From an uncultured Polaribacter sp. (GTDB taxonomy: Bacteria; Bacteroidota; Bacteroidia; Flavobacteriales; Flavobacteriaceae): a stretch of DNA of 64,000 bases. The stretch lies in NCBI GenBank assembly GCA_938084845.1, contig CALKEB010000016.1, positions 91,900 through 155,899 of the forward strand. The letters run 5' to 3'. The notes under the pieces were generated by a model that was not told where the DNA came from, did no database searches, and saw only the letters and a list, made by a program, of their open reading frames with translations. Each line of letters begins with the position of its first letter. Position 1 is the first letter of the stretch. Below, piece by piece: positions 1 to 10,023 of the stretch. A program made the position numbers and the translations under genes.

Positions 1-698
1 TTGTGGCAAAAGGGCTGCCTTTAGCGGGGCTAACCTATGCAGTAAATGAAGCTGCAGATTTTACTGCCTATAATTTAAAAATTGTTGATGGAACCTATTT
101 TTTTGATGTAAAAACACCAACAGGTACTATACGAGATATGTCTTTACATCTTCCAGGAAAACACAATGTCATGAATGCCTTAGCTGCGATAGCAATGGCA
201 AATATTTATGGAGTTTCATTAGATAAAATTAAGCAACAGTTAGCAACATTCAACGGTGTGAAACGTAGATTTTCGTATAAGATAAAATCTGCTAATTTAG
301 TGTTAATAGATGATTATGCGCATCATCCTACAGAAATTAATGCTGTAGAAGATTCAATTAGAGAAATGTATCCTGATCAAAAAGTTCTTGCTGTTTTTCA
401 ACCTCATTTATTTTCTAGAACAAAAGATTTTGTTTTAGATTTTGCATCAGCTTTATCTAAATTTGATGAGGTTTTATTGTTAGACATTTATCCAGCAAGA
501 GAAGCGCCAATTGCGAATGTTACTTCTTCTTGGTTGTTAAGTAAAATACAAACAAAGAATAAAAAAGTAGTACAAAAAAACGATGTAATTGAATATATAG
601 AAGCTTCTTCATGCAAAGTGATTGCAATGATGGGGGCAGGAGATATTGGACACTTAATAAACGATGTTGCGAGCCAACTTTTAAAATCCGTGAAATGA
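1..698 (+). CDS. murC: UDP-N-acetylmuramate--L-alanine ligase, 3' part
   Basis: MurC joins L-alanine to UDP-N-acetylmuramate with ATP, the first amino-acid step of peptidoglycan precursor synthesis in the cytoplasm. The gene runs in from outside the window, so only about 231 C-terminal residues are visible and the true start is not here. The frame shows the Mur-ligase central segment GKHNVMNALAAIA (visible residues about 52-64), the MurC-typical DDYAHHPTEI (103-112) and FQPHLFSRT (132-140). The stop codon overlaps the ftsQ start as ATGA, so the two are translationally coupled in the dcw cluster. The identification is secure; only the 5' end is missing. Confidence 0.95.
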   Translation, partial: VAKGLPLAGLTYAVNEAADFTAYNLKIVDGTYFFDVKTPTGTIRDMSLHLPGKHNVMNALAAIAMANIYGVSLDKIKQQLATFNGVKRRFSYKIKSANLVLIDDYAHHPTEINAVEDSIREMYPDQKVLAVFQPHLFSRTKDFVLDFASALSKFDEVLLLDIYPAREAPIANVTSSWLLSKIQTKNKKVVQKNDVIEYIEASSCKVIAMMGAGDIGHLINDVASQLLKSVK

Positions 699-1420
699 AA
701 TTAAAAAAACTTTTAAAATACTTTTTTTTCTTTCTGATGACAATCGGTTTAAGTATACTTTTTAGTTTTTCTAATACAAGAAATAACTCCCATAAAGTAG
801 GGGTTTCGTTTGTTGAATTCTCTTCTGGGGATAATAATTTTCTAACCCATTCTATGGTTAATAAATTGTTAATACAAAGTGCAGAAAAAATGCAAAACAA
901 ACCAAAATCTGTAATAGATTTATATGTTCTAGAAAATAACGTCTCAAAAAATCCATATGTGGAAAAAGCAGATGTTTTTTTAACAGTAGATGGTAGCCTA
1001 AAATCTGTAATTAAACAACGAGAGCCTGTTGCTAGAATTCTAGGAGATAACACTGTTTATTATATTGATAAACAGGGGGTGAAGATGCCATTATCACCTA
1101 ATTATTCTTCCAGAGTTTTATTGGTCTCTGGAGTAAATTCTGATGATGAAATTACTGAGCTTTTACAGCTTATTAATGAAATAAAAAAAGATGATTTTCT
1201 AGTTAAAGAGATTGTTGGAATTGTAAAATCTGACGAAAATGAATTTCAACTTTCTGTAAGAAGTGGAGATTATAAAATTGATTTTGGAGATTTATCTCAA
1301 ATGAAATTAAAATTTAAAAAATTAAAAGCGTTTTATAATACAACCTTTGAAGACAAGACCATTCAAAATTATAAAACAATTAATGTAAAATATCACAACC
1401 AGGTTGTGTGCACTAAATAA
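695..1420 (+). CDS. ftsQ: cell division protein FtsQ
   Basis: This is a 241-residue bitopic membrane protein of the divisome, linking early and late division proteins. The start is set at the ATG that overlaps the murC stop (ATGA), giving a short basic N-terminus (MKLKKLLKY) and a single membrane segment at about residues 8-24. A longer reading frame begins at 611 inside murC and is not credible as a start. The periplasmic part has the expected POTRA-like region (VEKADVFLTVDGSLKSVIKQREPVARI) and a C-terminal beta-rich region. FtsQ is poorly conserved, so the call rests partly on its position between murC and ftsA, which is the standard dcw order. Confidence 0.9.
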   Translation: MKLKKLLKYFFFFLMTIGLSILFSFSNTRNNSHKVGVSFVEFSSGDNNFLTHSMVNKLLIQSAEKMQNKPKSVIDLYVLENNVSKNPYVEKADVFLTVDGSLKSVIKQREPVARILGDNTVYYIDKQGVKMPLSPNYSSRVLLVSGVNSDDEITELLQLINEIKKDDFLVKEIVGIVKSDENEFQLSVRSGDYKIDFGDLSQMKLKFKKLKAFYNTTFEDKTIQNYKTINVKYHNQVVCTK

Positions 1421-1426
1421 ACTAAA

Positions 1427-2767
1427 ATGGAAGATAACAAAATAGCTGTTGGTTTAGATATTGGTACCACTAAAATTGTTGCCATGATTGGTCGTAAAAA
1501 TGACTATGGTAAGATAGAAGTAGTGGGTATTGGTAAAGCAAAGAGTTTGGGTGTAAAGCGTGGTGTAGTTAGTAATATTACCCAAACAATACAATCTATA
1601 CAGCAAGCTGTAGATGAGGCTGAGAGTGTTTCTGGTATTAAAATAGAAGATGTGGTTGTTGGTATAGCTGGGCAACACATTCGCAGTTTACATCATAGCG
1701 ACTATATTACTAGAAACAATGCAGATGAAGTTATTGATGCTCTAGATATAGAGAATTTGGTAAACCAAGTGCATAAATTAGTAATGCTACCTGGAGAGGA
1801 AATTATTCATGTATTGCCTCAAGAATTTAAAGTAGATTCTCAAGCGGATATTAAAGAACCAATTGGTATGTATGGAGGACGTTTAGAAGCAAACTTTCAT
1901 GTGGTTGTTGGCCAGGTTTCTTCCATCCGAAATATTGGGAGGTGTGTAAAAAGTGCAGGATTAGATTTAAATGAAATAACATTAGAACCATTAGCATCAG
2001 CACAAGCAGTTCTTAGTCAAGAAGAAAAAGAAGCGGGGGTAGCCTTAATAGATATTGGTGGGGGTACTACCGATTTAGCTATTTTTAAAGATGGTATTAT
2101 TAGGCATACAGCAGTTATCCCTTTTGGAGGTAACGTAATTACAGATGATATCAAAGAAGGATGTTCAATTATAGAAAAACAGGCTGAATTGTTAAAAATT
2201 AAGTTTGGATCTGCGTGGCCTGGAGAGAATAAAGAGACAGAAATTGTTTCCATTCCAGGGTTAAGAGGTAGAGAACCTAAAGAAATTACACTTAAAAATC
2301 TTTCTAGAATAATACACGCAAGAGTACAAGAAATTATTGAACATGTATATTTAGAAATAAAAAATTATGGTCACGAAACCGCAAAAGGTAAATTAATTGC
2401 CGGAATTGTTTTAACAGGAGGAGGATCTCAGCTTAAACACTTGCGTCAACTTGTAGAATATATTACGGGTATGGATGCTAGAATTGGTTATCCTAATGAG
2501 CATTTAGCAGGCGAATCGGATGAAGCATTAACAAGTCCTTCTTACGCAACTGCTGTAGGTTTATTAATGGAAGGATTAGAAAAAGATAGTAAAGTTGCAG
2601 AGCAAGAAGCGGATACTTCAGAGGTGTTAGAGCAAACAGAAGGTATCCAAAATGAAGAAGTTAATGAACCTGAACAAGAGATAAAAGCAAAGCAAAAACC
2701 TAAAACAAGAACCTTTTTTGAAAAATTCACTGAAGGATTAAAAGATTTTTTAGATAACGCAGAATAA
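1427..2767 (+). CDS. ftsA: cell division protein FtsA
   Basis: FtsA is an actin-like ATPase that tethers FtsZ to the cytoplasmic membrane. The 446-residue product begins with the phosphate-1 loop GLDIGTTKIVAMIG and has the phosphate-2 motif DIGGGTTDLAIF and the adenosine-type motif VLTGGGSQL. The C-terminus, after an acidic glutamate-rich linker, ends in an amphipathic stretch (TFFEKFTEGLKDFLDN) that fits the membrane-targeting helix. The gene starts six bases after ftsQ and is followed by ftsZ after 52 bases. Length is somewhat above the E. coli protein because of the linker, as is usual in Bacteroidetes. Confidence 0.96.
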   Translation: MEDNKIAVGLDIGTTKIVAMIGRKNDYGKIEVVGIGKAKSLGVKRGVVSNITQTIQSIQQAVDEAESVSGIKIEDVVVGIAGQHIRSLHHSDYITRNNADEVIDALDIENLVNQVHKLVMLPGEEIIHVLPQEFKVDSQADIKEPIGMYGGRLEANFHVVVGQVSSIRNIGRCVKSAGLDLNEITLEPLASAQAVLSQEEKEAGVALIDIGGGTTDLAIFKDGIIRHTAVIPFGGNVITDDIKEGCSIIEKQAELLKIKFGSAWPGENKETEIVSIPGLRGREPKEITLKNLSRIIHARVQEIIEHVYLEIKNYGHETAKGKLIAGIVLTGGGSQLKHLRQLVEYITGMDARIGYPNEHLAGESDEALTSPSYATAVGLLMEGLEKDSKVAEQEADTSEVLEQTEGIQNEEVNEPEQEIKAKQKPKTRTFFEKFTEGLKDFLDNAE

Positions 2768-2819
2768 TTAGTTGCTGTAAACAAAACGAACCCAACGAAC
2801 ACAAAAATAAAAAGTTAGT

Positions 2820-4718
2820 ATGAGCTTAGAATTTGAAAACATTGAATTTGTAATGCCAAAATCACAATCAAATACCATAAAAGTAATTGGTGTTGGTGGT
2901 GGTGGGAGTAATGCTGTTAACCACATGTTTCAGCAACACATAAATGGAGTAGATTTTGTAATTTGTAATACAGATGCACAGGCATTAGAAAATAGCCCAA
3001 TTCCAAACAAAATTCAATTAGGTGCCACACTTACCTCCGGTTTAGGGGCAGGTGCTAATCCTGAAATTGGAGAGCAAGCAGCCAAAGAGAGTATGCAAGA
3101 GATACAGCAGATGTTAAATAGCCAAACAAAAATGGTTTTTATAACTGCTGGTATGGGGGGAGGAACAGGTACTGGTGCTGCACCAATCATTGCAAAAATT
3201 GCAAAGGATATGGACATATTAACAGTTGGTATTGTTACTATGCCATTTGCTTTCGAAGGAAAAAGAAGAACAAAACAAGCTCAATCAGGTATCGATCAAT
3301 TGCGACAAAATGTAGATTCTTTAATTGTGATCAATAATAATAAATTACGAGAGGTTTACGGGAATCTAGGCTTTAAAGCAGGTTTTTCAAAGGCAGATGA
3401 AGTTTTGTCTACTGCATCTAAAGGGATCGCAGAAGTAATTACCCACCACTATAAACAAAATATTGATTTACACGATGCAAAAACGGTACTTTCTAATAGT
3501 GGAACTGCAATTATGGGTTCTGCAAAAGAAGAAGGGCAAACAAGAGCTAAAAATGCAATTATAAAAGCATTAGATTCTCCTTTATTAAATGATAATAAAA
3601 TTACTGGAGCTAAAAATGTACTGCTACTAATCGTTTCAGGAACAAGTGAAGTTACCTTAGATGAGATTGGAGAAATTAATGATTATATCCAAGATGAAGC
3701 AGGTTATGATGCCAATATAATTATGGGTATTGGAGAAGATGAAACTTTAGGAGAGGCGATATCTGTAACTATTGTGGCTACAGGATTTGCAGCAGATCAA
3801 CAAAGTAATATTACAAACACAGAGGTAAAAAAAATAATTCATACGCTAGAAGAAGAGCAGAGAGCAACCTATAACTTCCAAGAAAAAACAGTATCTAGAC
3901 AACCCACGCTAGATAGCCCTATTACCACTAAAGAGCATTCGAATGCCAAAATAGTGCATACCCTAGATGATGATACTGAAGATGTAAGTTCTACAATGGA
4001 TTTGGTAAAAACCAATGAAATTATAGCCCATATGCCAGTTTACTTTGAAGAAGTTTTTGCAGAGACAACCTCTTCTTCTAAAGAAGGTTTTATTATAACA
4101 GATGTTACTAAATCTCAAGAGAAAAAAGAGCAAGAGCTACCAGAAACAACATCAGCATCTTTGTTCGATATTCCTCTAAATGAATACACAGAAATAACCA
4201 AAGACGAAGAAATACGATTTAATTTAACAAGTGAAGAAGAAGTAAATGTAAATGAAATCGAAGTTTTTGGAGCTATAGAAATTAAACCCAAACCAGAAAC
4301 TCGCTATGTGTTAGAAGATTTTGATACAGCACCAACTATCGGAAAAAGTTCGAAACTTACCGAGCCTAAAGTGATGGAAGATGAAATTCAATTTGAATTA
4401 AAGACAGCTGCTCCTCAGTCTGAAATTAACCAAATAGAAACTCAGAGCGAAGAAGTATCTCCGTTAGATTTAACAATAAACGAACTTCAAAAAAGAGCGG
4501 AAGAAAGACGTAAAAGTATGAAGAAGTTTAATTATAGTTTTAATGAAAACTTGACAAAAAATATTGATGAAATAGAACGTCAACCTGCTTACAAAAGGCA
4601 AGGAGTAAACTTAGATAAAAATGCAACAATTAGTAACGTTAAAACGGCACTAAAAAAAGATACCGATGACATCGATTTTTCATCTAATAATTCTTTTTTA
4701 CACGATAACGTAGATTAA
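2820..4718 (+). CDS. ftsZ: cell division GTPase FtsZ with long C-terminal tail
   Basis: FtsZ is the tubulin-like GTPase that forms the division ring. The N-terminal part carries the nucleotide-binding GVGGGGSNAVNHM near residue 25, the tubulin signature GGGTGTGAAPII near residue 116, and NNNKLREVYGNL. The GTPase core ends around residue 330. The remaining roughly 300 residues are an acidic, low-complexity linker, which makes the protein (632 aa) far longer than the usual 350-400; long tails are known in Flavobacteriia. It closes the murC-ftsQ-ftsA-ftsZ series and is followed by a clear terminator. Confidence 0.97.
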   Translation: MSLEFENIEFVMPKSQSNTIKVIGVGGGGSNAVNHMFQQHINGVDFVICNTDAQALENSPIPNKIQLGATLTSGLGAGANPEIGEQAAKESMQEIQQMLNSQTKMVFITAGMGGGTGTGAAPIIAKIAKDMDILTVGIVTMPFAFEGKRRTKQAQSGIDQLRQNVDSLIVINNNKLREVYGNLGFKAGFSKADEVLSTASKGIAEVITHHYKQNIDLHDAKTVLSNSGTAIMGSAKEEGQTRAKNAIIKALDSPLLNDNKITGAKNVLLLIVSGTSEVTLDEIGEINDYIQDEAGYDANIIMGIGEDETLGEAISVTIVATGFAADQQSNITNTEVKKIIHTLEEEQRATYNFQEKTVSRQPTLDSPITTKEHSNAKIVHTLDDDTEDVSSTMDLVKTNEIIAHMPVYFEEVFAETTSSSKEGFIITDVTKSQEKKEQELPETTSASLFDIPLNEYTEITKDEEIRFNLTSEEEVNVNEIEVFGAIEIKPKPETRYVLEDFDTAPTIGKSSKLTEPKVMEDEIQFELKTAAPQSEINQIETQSEEVSPLDLTINELQKRAEERRKSMKKFNYSFNENLTKNIDEIERQPAYKRQGVNLDKNATISNVKTALKKDTDDIDFSSNNSFLHDNVD

Positions 4719-4740
4719 AATAGTTGTATCAATTTTGTAT

Positions 4741-4775
4741 AAAAAATCACACCTTGTAGCGGTGTGATTTTTTTT
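4741..4775 (+). terminator. intrinsic terminator of the dcw cluster
   Basis: A perfect 10-bp stem, AAATCACACC (4744-4753) with GGTGTGATTT (4761-4770), is followed by a run of T. It lies directly after ftsZ. Confidence 0.9.
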
Positions 4776-4873
4776 GCTTTAAGTAAAGTGCTGCTAAACT
4801 AAACCAAAATACAGTTCATCGATACTTATCTGTTTTAAATCTAGGTTCGAACTTCTTCTACATTTATGAATTT

Positions 4874-4881
4874 TACATTTG
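4874..4881 (+). promoter_or_regulatory. -7 promoter element (TACATTTG)
   Basis: TACATTTG matches the Bacteroidetes -7 consensus TAnnTTTG and ends 18 bases before the ATG of the T9SS gene. No good TTG -33 element is visible at the right distance. Confidence 0.5.
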
Positions 4882-4899
4882 TGATAAATTTATAAAATA

Positions 4900-7496
4900 A
4901 TGAAGAATACGATACCTTATTACTATTGCACAGTATTTATAACGCTCTTTTTAGGAGGGTTTATGCTTGCACAAGAGCAAATGCCTTTTAATTGTGATTA
5001 CAATGCTTACCTTTTTCAAGAAAATGATGTGTATGCATTAGATTTGGCATCAGGAAATTCTTATTTGGTTAAAAAAGACGTTACGCCAGGGAATGTAAAT
5101 GCTGTAGGGTATAATCCTGCAGCTGGTTTTATTTGGGGGTCATTAAGTACACCTTCTAAATCTATTGTAAAAATTGGGAAAAATTTTGAAACAGAAATTT
5201 TTTATATACCAGAGTTGCCCACTGCTAATCGATATGTAGGTGATGTAAGTGCTACTGGGGTTTATTATTTAAAACCAGGAGGAGTACAGGGTATAGAGTA
5301 AATTTAAATCCAAATTCTGATACCTACGGAAAATTTATTTCTACATTTACATTATCTTCAAACATAAACATTCACGATTGGGCTTTTAACGCAGTAGATG
5401 GTTTACTTTATACTGTAGAGAAAAAAACAAATAAACTATATCGTATAGATCCAGAAACAGGAGAGGCTCTAAATTTAGGAGTTGTTCCTACTTTAGATGG
5501 TTTAAGCTACACCTATGGAGCTGTTTATTTTGATGTAGAAGGTAGGTTTTATGTGTCTGCAAATCAAACAGGAACAGTATACGTAATACAAGATGTTCAA
5601 AACTTAGAAGTAGGTTCTATTATGGATTCTAATCTTTTTGCTTTTGGACCTTCTAGTAGTTTAAATGATGGAGCTAGATGTCCTACTGCTCCTGTGCCAC
5701 AAGAAGATTGTTTAAATGGTTTAGATGATGATGGTTTAACAGATTGTGATGACCCTTCTTGTTCTGGTGTTTCTGAGTGTCCTGTTATTAATCCTAGCGT
5801 ATCTACTGGAAATGATGGAGGTTTAGAAAGTAACGATAGGTTATCTACTTTAATAAATAAGAGAAACTATTTAAGAACAAAAAACAATTATAAGTTCGAT
5901 AAATTTACAGCAAAAAAGATTATAAAATCTGCATTTTACAAGCAGAAATCTTCAAAAACTTCAGGGTTTAGTCTTATAGATCTTATTCCTGTAGACGTGT
6001 TGCCAGAAACGCATACAGTAGAATCATCACCAACATATTTATTAGCGCTTACAAACGCAACAGAATTATTTTCTGTAGATTATATTAGAGATACAGAGAC
6101 TATAGCTGTTATTTTAGCAACAAAAACCGAAAATGGTGTCTATGAGCATACAAAATATATCTGTGATCGTTTACTTGGCGCAGAATTATTGTCAGTTTCT
6201 ACCATAGGAATTAAAGGCCAAACTTTTATAAAATCAATTATTAAAAATACAGACGGTTCTAAAGAATTTGTTTTGAGTTTTTCAGGTAAACTTTCAGAAG
6301 ATACCCAAAATTTTGAAATAGAAAGTTATTGGAACATTGATCAGTATCAAGAAAATCAGACCTATTATAATTTCCAAATTTGGACCAACCAAATAGATGA
6401 TTTAATTGTGTTAGCAGAGGAAGCTTTAGATTTATTCGAAGCTCAGAAAAATATTTCATCATACACTAATGCAGCACCACCTCCTGTTTTTGTAAAAAAA
6501 GGGAGCTATAGAAATGGTAGTTTAGCTGTAGAGATTGTAAATGGAAATAAAAGTTCTTCCATAACGTATTCAGCTGGTTTTAAAAGAACAGAATCATCGA
6601 CGACTAACTACTCGAATGAAACAATTGCATTAAATGGAAATTATTTAAATCCAATTATTATAAATACAGGAAATATTTTTGATATCGGATTTAGAATAGA
6701 AAACAATTTGAATGAAACACCAGACGACCTTTTTATGTCTGACGGACCTTGGGGTGTAGACGACTCGTCTGATCAAACTACGGTAAATGAATTTAAGATT
6801 ACCCAAAATGATCAAAGTTATTCAGGAGACGGATACAGCGTAGAAAGAAATATTTCTTTAGAGGCAACTACATGTACCTATGTAGCAGCTTATAGAGCTT
6901 TTACCCCGCGTTTTAAAGCTGTAAACTTATCAAACTTTGATGTGTTAGAATTGGACGCAAGAGGTACAGGAGACTTAGAAATTACGATAATTAAAAAAGG
7001 AATTACTACTTGGGAAAATCAATTTAAATCTGTAATAACTTTAAGTGAAGATAAAACCCATTTTGCGATACCTTTAGCGCATTTTATATCAAATTCACAT
7101 CAAGGTATTGATTTAAAAGATGCTGTAAATATTGTATTTACAATGGCTTCAGATGGCGAGGAAGAAGTACAAAAATCAATGTACATCAGTGATATAGAAT
7201 TTACAAAGAGTACGCTTAGCACTAGTGATGAAGTTTTAGAGGAAAATGCAACCCTTTTATTCCCTAATCCAATGAAGACAAATTCTGAAATTCGTTTTTA
7301 TTCAGAAGTAAATACCGAAACAGATATAGAAATATACAATACAGCTGGTATTTTAGTAAAAAAACTAATTGTAACCACTACTATTGGAAATAATACATTC
7401 ACAATTAATAGAAACGGATTAACTTCAGGTCTGTATTTTATAAAAATTTCAAACAATTTTAAAACGTATAACAGTAAAAAGTTGATTTTATATTAG
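4900..7496 (+). pseudogene. T9SS-exported surface protein interrupted by a -1 frameshift
   Basis: An N-terminal signal peptide (about residues 1-24, ending MLAQEQ) is followed by a propeller-like region resembling DUF6923. That frame stops at 5299-5301 after YLKPGG. The natural continuation (STGYRVNLNPNS, then INIHDWAFNAVDG) runs in another frame from 5283 to 7496, so one base is missing near 5281-5290; the second frame is closed upstream by TGA at 5241. The second part has a Cys/Asp segment (DCLNGLDDDGLTDCDDPSC), a long unassigned central region, and a C-terminal sorting domain of the type A class (LFPNP, then GLTSGLYFIKI and KKLILY). Intact, it would be exported by the Sec and type IX systems to the cell surface. 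Function is unknown. The lesion may be real decay or a sequencing error. Confidence 0.8.
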
Positions 7497-7520
7497 CTTT
7501 TAGTAACCCTGTTAAACGAT

Positions 7521-7545
7521 AACCATCAACTAAATGTTGATGGTT
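7521..7545 (+). terminator. hairpin after the T9SS gene
   Basis: A perfect 10-bp inverted repeat, AACCATCAAC with GTTGATGGTT and a 5-base loop, lies 24 bases after the stop codon. The T-tract is weak, so it may only assist the next hairpin. Confidence 0.5.
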
Positions 7546-7551
7546 ATTTCA

Positions 7552-7590
7552 TAAAAAAAACCTCATAACAATAACGTTATGAGGTTTTTT
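7552..7590. terminator. bidirectional terminator between convergent genes
   Basis: CCTCATAAC (7561-7569) pairs with GTTATGAGG (7576-7584), flanked by A-rich and T-rich tracts. It can serve the T9SS gene on the plus strand and the aminotransferase on the minus strand. Confidence 0.85.
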
Positions 7591-7610
7591 ATAATTTTAG
7601 TTGTATGGGT

Positions 7611-8798
7611 TTAACCAAGTGCTTCTTTAATTCTTTTTATAGCCTCACGAATCTGGATTTCTGAAGCAGCATAAGATATTCTAATGCAATTTGGAGCACC
7701 AAAAGCGTCTCCAGTAACTGTAGCTACATTTGCATGTTCTAAAATATATAAAGAAAAATCATTCGCATTTTCAATTTTTGAACCTTTTAGTGTCTTTCCA
7801 AAAAATGCAGAAATATCTGGAAATACGTAAAAAGCACCTTCTGGTACATTTACTTTAAAACCTTCTATTTCTCTAAGTAATTTAATAACAATATCTCTTC
7901 GAGTTTTAAACTCATCTACCATATATTGTATTTTTTCTACGGGAGCTAAAACAGCAGTAATAGCGGCTCTTTGTGCAATACAGTTAGTTCCAGAAGTAAC
8001 TTGTCCTTGCATTTTTGTACACGCTTTAGCAATCCATTCTGGAGCTCCTATATAACCTACTCTCCATCCAGTCATAGCAAATGCTTTTGCTAAACCATTA
8101 ACGGTTATCGTTCTTTCAAACATATTTTCTATAGCCGCAAAACTAAATGGTTTTGTTTCATAGTTTACATGTTCATAAATTTCATCAGATAAAATAAATA
8201 TTTGAGGATGCTTCTCTAAAACTTTTGCTAATGCTCTATATTCAGCTTCACTATAAATAGTTCCACTTGGATTATTAGGGGAGTTAAAAAAAATCATTTT
8301 TGTTTTAGGCGTAATTGCTGCTTCTAGTTGTGCAGGAGTAATCTTAAAGTCTGTATCTATAGAAGAAGGTATTTCTACAAATGTGGCTTCACTTAATGTA
8401 GCAATTGCAGAATAACTAACCCAATAAGGAGCGGGTAATAAAACCTCGTCACCTTTGTTTAAAAGAACCTGTGCCACATTTGCAATTGATTGTTTCGCAC
8501 CTGTAGAAACCACAATTTGATTTGATGAATACGTTAAATTATTGTCTCTTTTAAATTTTACACAAATTGCTTCTTTTAATTCTAAATAACCATCTACAGG
8601 AGAGTAAGAATTGTAGTTTTCATGAATAGCATTTATAGCTGCATCTTTAATAAAATCGGGTGTATTAAAGTCTGGCTCTCCTAAACTTAAACCAATAATA
8701 TCTTTTCCTTGACTTTTTAATTCTCTGGCTTTAGCTGCCATTGCTAAAGTTGCAGAAACAGGTAAACTGTTAATTCTATCTGATAATGGGTGTGACAT
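7611..8798 (-). CDS. PLP-dependent aspartate-type aminotransferase
   Basis: A class I/II aminotransferase of fold type I, 395 residues, most like the bacterial aspartate aminotransferase (AspC/AatA-type Ib) group. It would move an amino group between aspartate and 2-oxoglutarate in the cytoplasm. Visible landmarks are the PLP-phosphate region STGAKQSIANVAQ, the substrate region PNNPSGTIYS, the PLP-contacting SDEIYEHVNYE, and NGLAKAFAMTGWRVGY, which holds the Schiff-base lysine. The C-terminal arginine region is CIRISYAASEIQIREA. It lies 14 bases after the desaturase and is probably co-transcribed with it, though no functional link is obvious. Exact amino-acid specificity cannot be read from sequence. 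Confidence 0.9.
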   Translation of the reverse strand: MSHPLSDRINSLPVSATLAMAAKARELKSQGKDIIGLSLGEPDFNTPDFIKDAAINAIHENYNSYSPVDGYLELKEAICVKFKRDNNLTYSSNQIVVSTGAKQSIANVAQVLLNKGDEVLLPAPYWVSYSAIATLSEATFVEIPSSIDTDFKITPAQLEAAITPKTKMIFFNSPNNPSGTIYSEAEYRALAKVLEKHPQIFILSDEIYEHVNYETKPFSFAAIENMFERTITVNGLAKAFAMTGWRVGYIGAPEWIAKACTKMQGQVTSGTNCIAQRAAITAVLAPVEKIQYMVDEFKTRRDIVIKLLREIEGFKVNVPEGAFYVFPDISAFFGKTLKGSKIENANDFSLYILEHANVATVTGDAFGAPNCIRISYAASEIQIREAIKRIKEALG

Positions 8799-8812
8799 TT
8801 TTAAAAAATTTG

Positions 8813-9907
8813 TTATGCTACTAATTCTGGTTTTTGTCCTAAAACGCCTAAGTGCTTAAAATGCTCAATAAGTGCTTTTCTAGTAGTTGCATACTCATTA
8901 TATGGCAAGTTAAACTCTGCAGCAGTTTCTTTTACAATTTTAGCTAATTTTCCATAGTGCACATGAGAGATGTGTGGAAAAATATGATGTTCAACTTGAT
9001 GATTTAGACCACCAGTATAAAAATTCACAAGCCAATTGCTTGGTGCAAAGTTACTTGTGGTGTATAATTGATGGACTGCCCAAGTATGTTCTAAATTTCC
9101 ATTTTTATCTGGTATGGGCATTTCTGTGTTTGGTACAATATGTGCCAATTGAAAAACTAAGCTTAAAATCATACCTGCTGTATAGTGCATTACAAAAAAT
9201 CCTAAAAGCACTTTCCACCAAACAACATTTAGAACTAGCATTGGTAATAAAATCCAAAGAGCATAATAAGCAAGTTTAGAAATTACCAATTTTGTCCATT
9301 CGGTTTTTGGGTTGGGAAACTTACCATAAGATAATTTTCTCTTTAAGTATCTATGCATCTGTTTTACATCTGTAGTAATGGCCCAGTTTATGGTTAGTAA
9401 ACCATATAAAAATATTGAATAATACTTTTGTACTTTATGGATTTTTAACCATTTAGAATGTAAAGAGAAACGAATAATTCTACCAGCATCGATATCTTCA
9501 TCATGGTCTTTTACATTGGTAAATGTATGGTGTAAGACATTGTGCTGTACTTTCCAATTGTATACATTTCCGGCAAGAATATAAATGCTACTTCCCATTA
9601 ATTTGTTTACCCATTTTCTTTTAGAAAAAGATTCATGGTTGGCATCGTGCATAACATTCATACCAACTCCAGCCATACCAACACCAGTAAGTACCATAAG
9701 TAAAGCCATTGCCCATTGAGGCATAGGTAAGGTTAGTACTAATATAAAAGGGACTAAAAATAAAGAAAACATTACAATAGCTTTAGAATATAGTTTCCAG
9801 TTTCCAGTTCTATTTATATTATTTTCTTTAAAATAGGTATTTACTCGCTTGTTTAAAGTTCTAAAAAATTTTGCTTTTTGTACTCTAGAAAATGTTATGG
9901 TATTCAT
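8813..9907 (-). CDS. membrane fatty acid desaturase
   Basis: An integral-membrane di-iron acyl desaturase of 364 residues that introduces a double bond into membrane-lipid acyl chains. The three histidine boxes are plain: HDANH (residues 87-91), HNVLHH (122-127) and a third of HQVEHH type near residue 305 followed by FPHISHVHY. The QxxHH form of the third box is typical of the front-end/linoleoyl-CoA type group. Hydrophobic membrane segments lie at about 43-80, around 165-180 and 212-250. Such enzymes commonly help adjust membrane fluidity in cold marine flavobacteria; that role is inference. It is the first gene of a two-gene minus-strand unit with the aminotransferase. Confidence 0.9.
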   Translation of the reverse strand: MNTITFSRVQKAKFFRTLNKRVNTYFKENNINRTGNWKLYSKAIVMFSLFLVPFILVLTLPMPQWAMALLMVLTGVGMAGVGMNVMHDANHESFSKRKWVNKLMGSSIYILAGNVYNWKVQHNVLHHTFTNVKDHDEDIDAGRIIRFSLHSKWLKIHKVQKYYSIFLYGLLTINWAITTDVKQMHRYLKRKLSYGKFPNPKTEWTKLVISKLAYYALWILLPMLVLNVVWWKVLLGFFVMHYTAGMILSLVFQLAHIVPNTEMPIPDKNGNLEHTWAVHQLYTTSNFAPSNWLVNFYTGGLNHQVEHHIFPHISHVHYGKLAKIVKETAAEFNLPYNEYATTRKALIEHFKHLGVLGQKPELVA

Positions 9908-9972
9908 CGTTGAATTATATATTGTAAAAATATGTAATTTTAAGTAATTACTATGATAAACGATATATATTA

Positions 9973-10005
9973 TTGATAATTGTTAGAAGCAAATAACTAT
10001 TTTTG
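9973..10005 (+). promoter_or_regulatory. rsmG promoter
   Basis: TTG (9973-9975), a 22-base spacer and TATTTTTG (9998-10005) fit the flavobacterial TTG/TAnnTTTG promoter. It ends 18 bases before the chosen rsmG ATG, which excludes the TTG at 10003 as a start because that codon lies inside the -7 element. Confidence 0.65.
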
Positions 10006-10023
10006 CAATTCAAACTTTTTTTA

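Noticed and set aside
5553..7496. Separate gene starting at GTG 5553
   Set aside because: The same frame is open from 5244 and continues the upstream protein from 5283; 5553 is an internal valine codon, so this is one broken gene.
8974..9279. 101-codon plus-strand frame
   Set aside because: It lies wholly antisense to the desaturase, whose three histidine boxes prove the other strand is coding.
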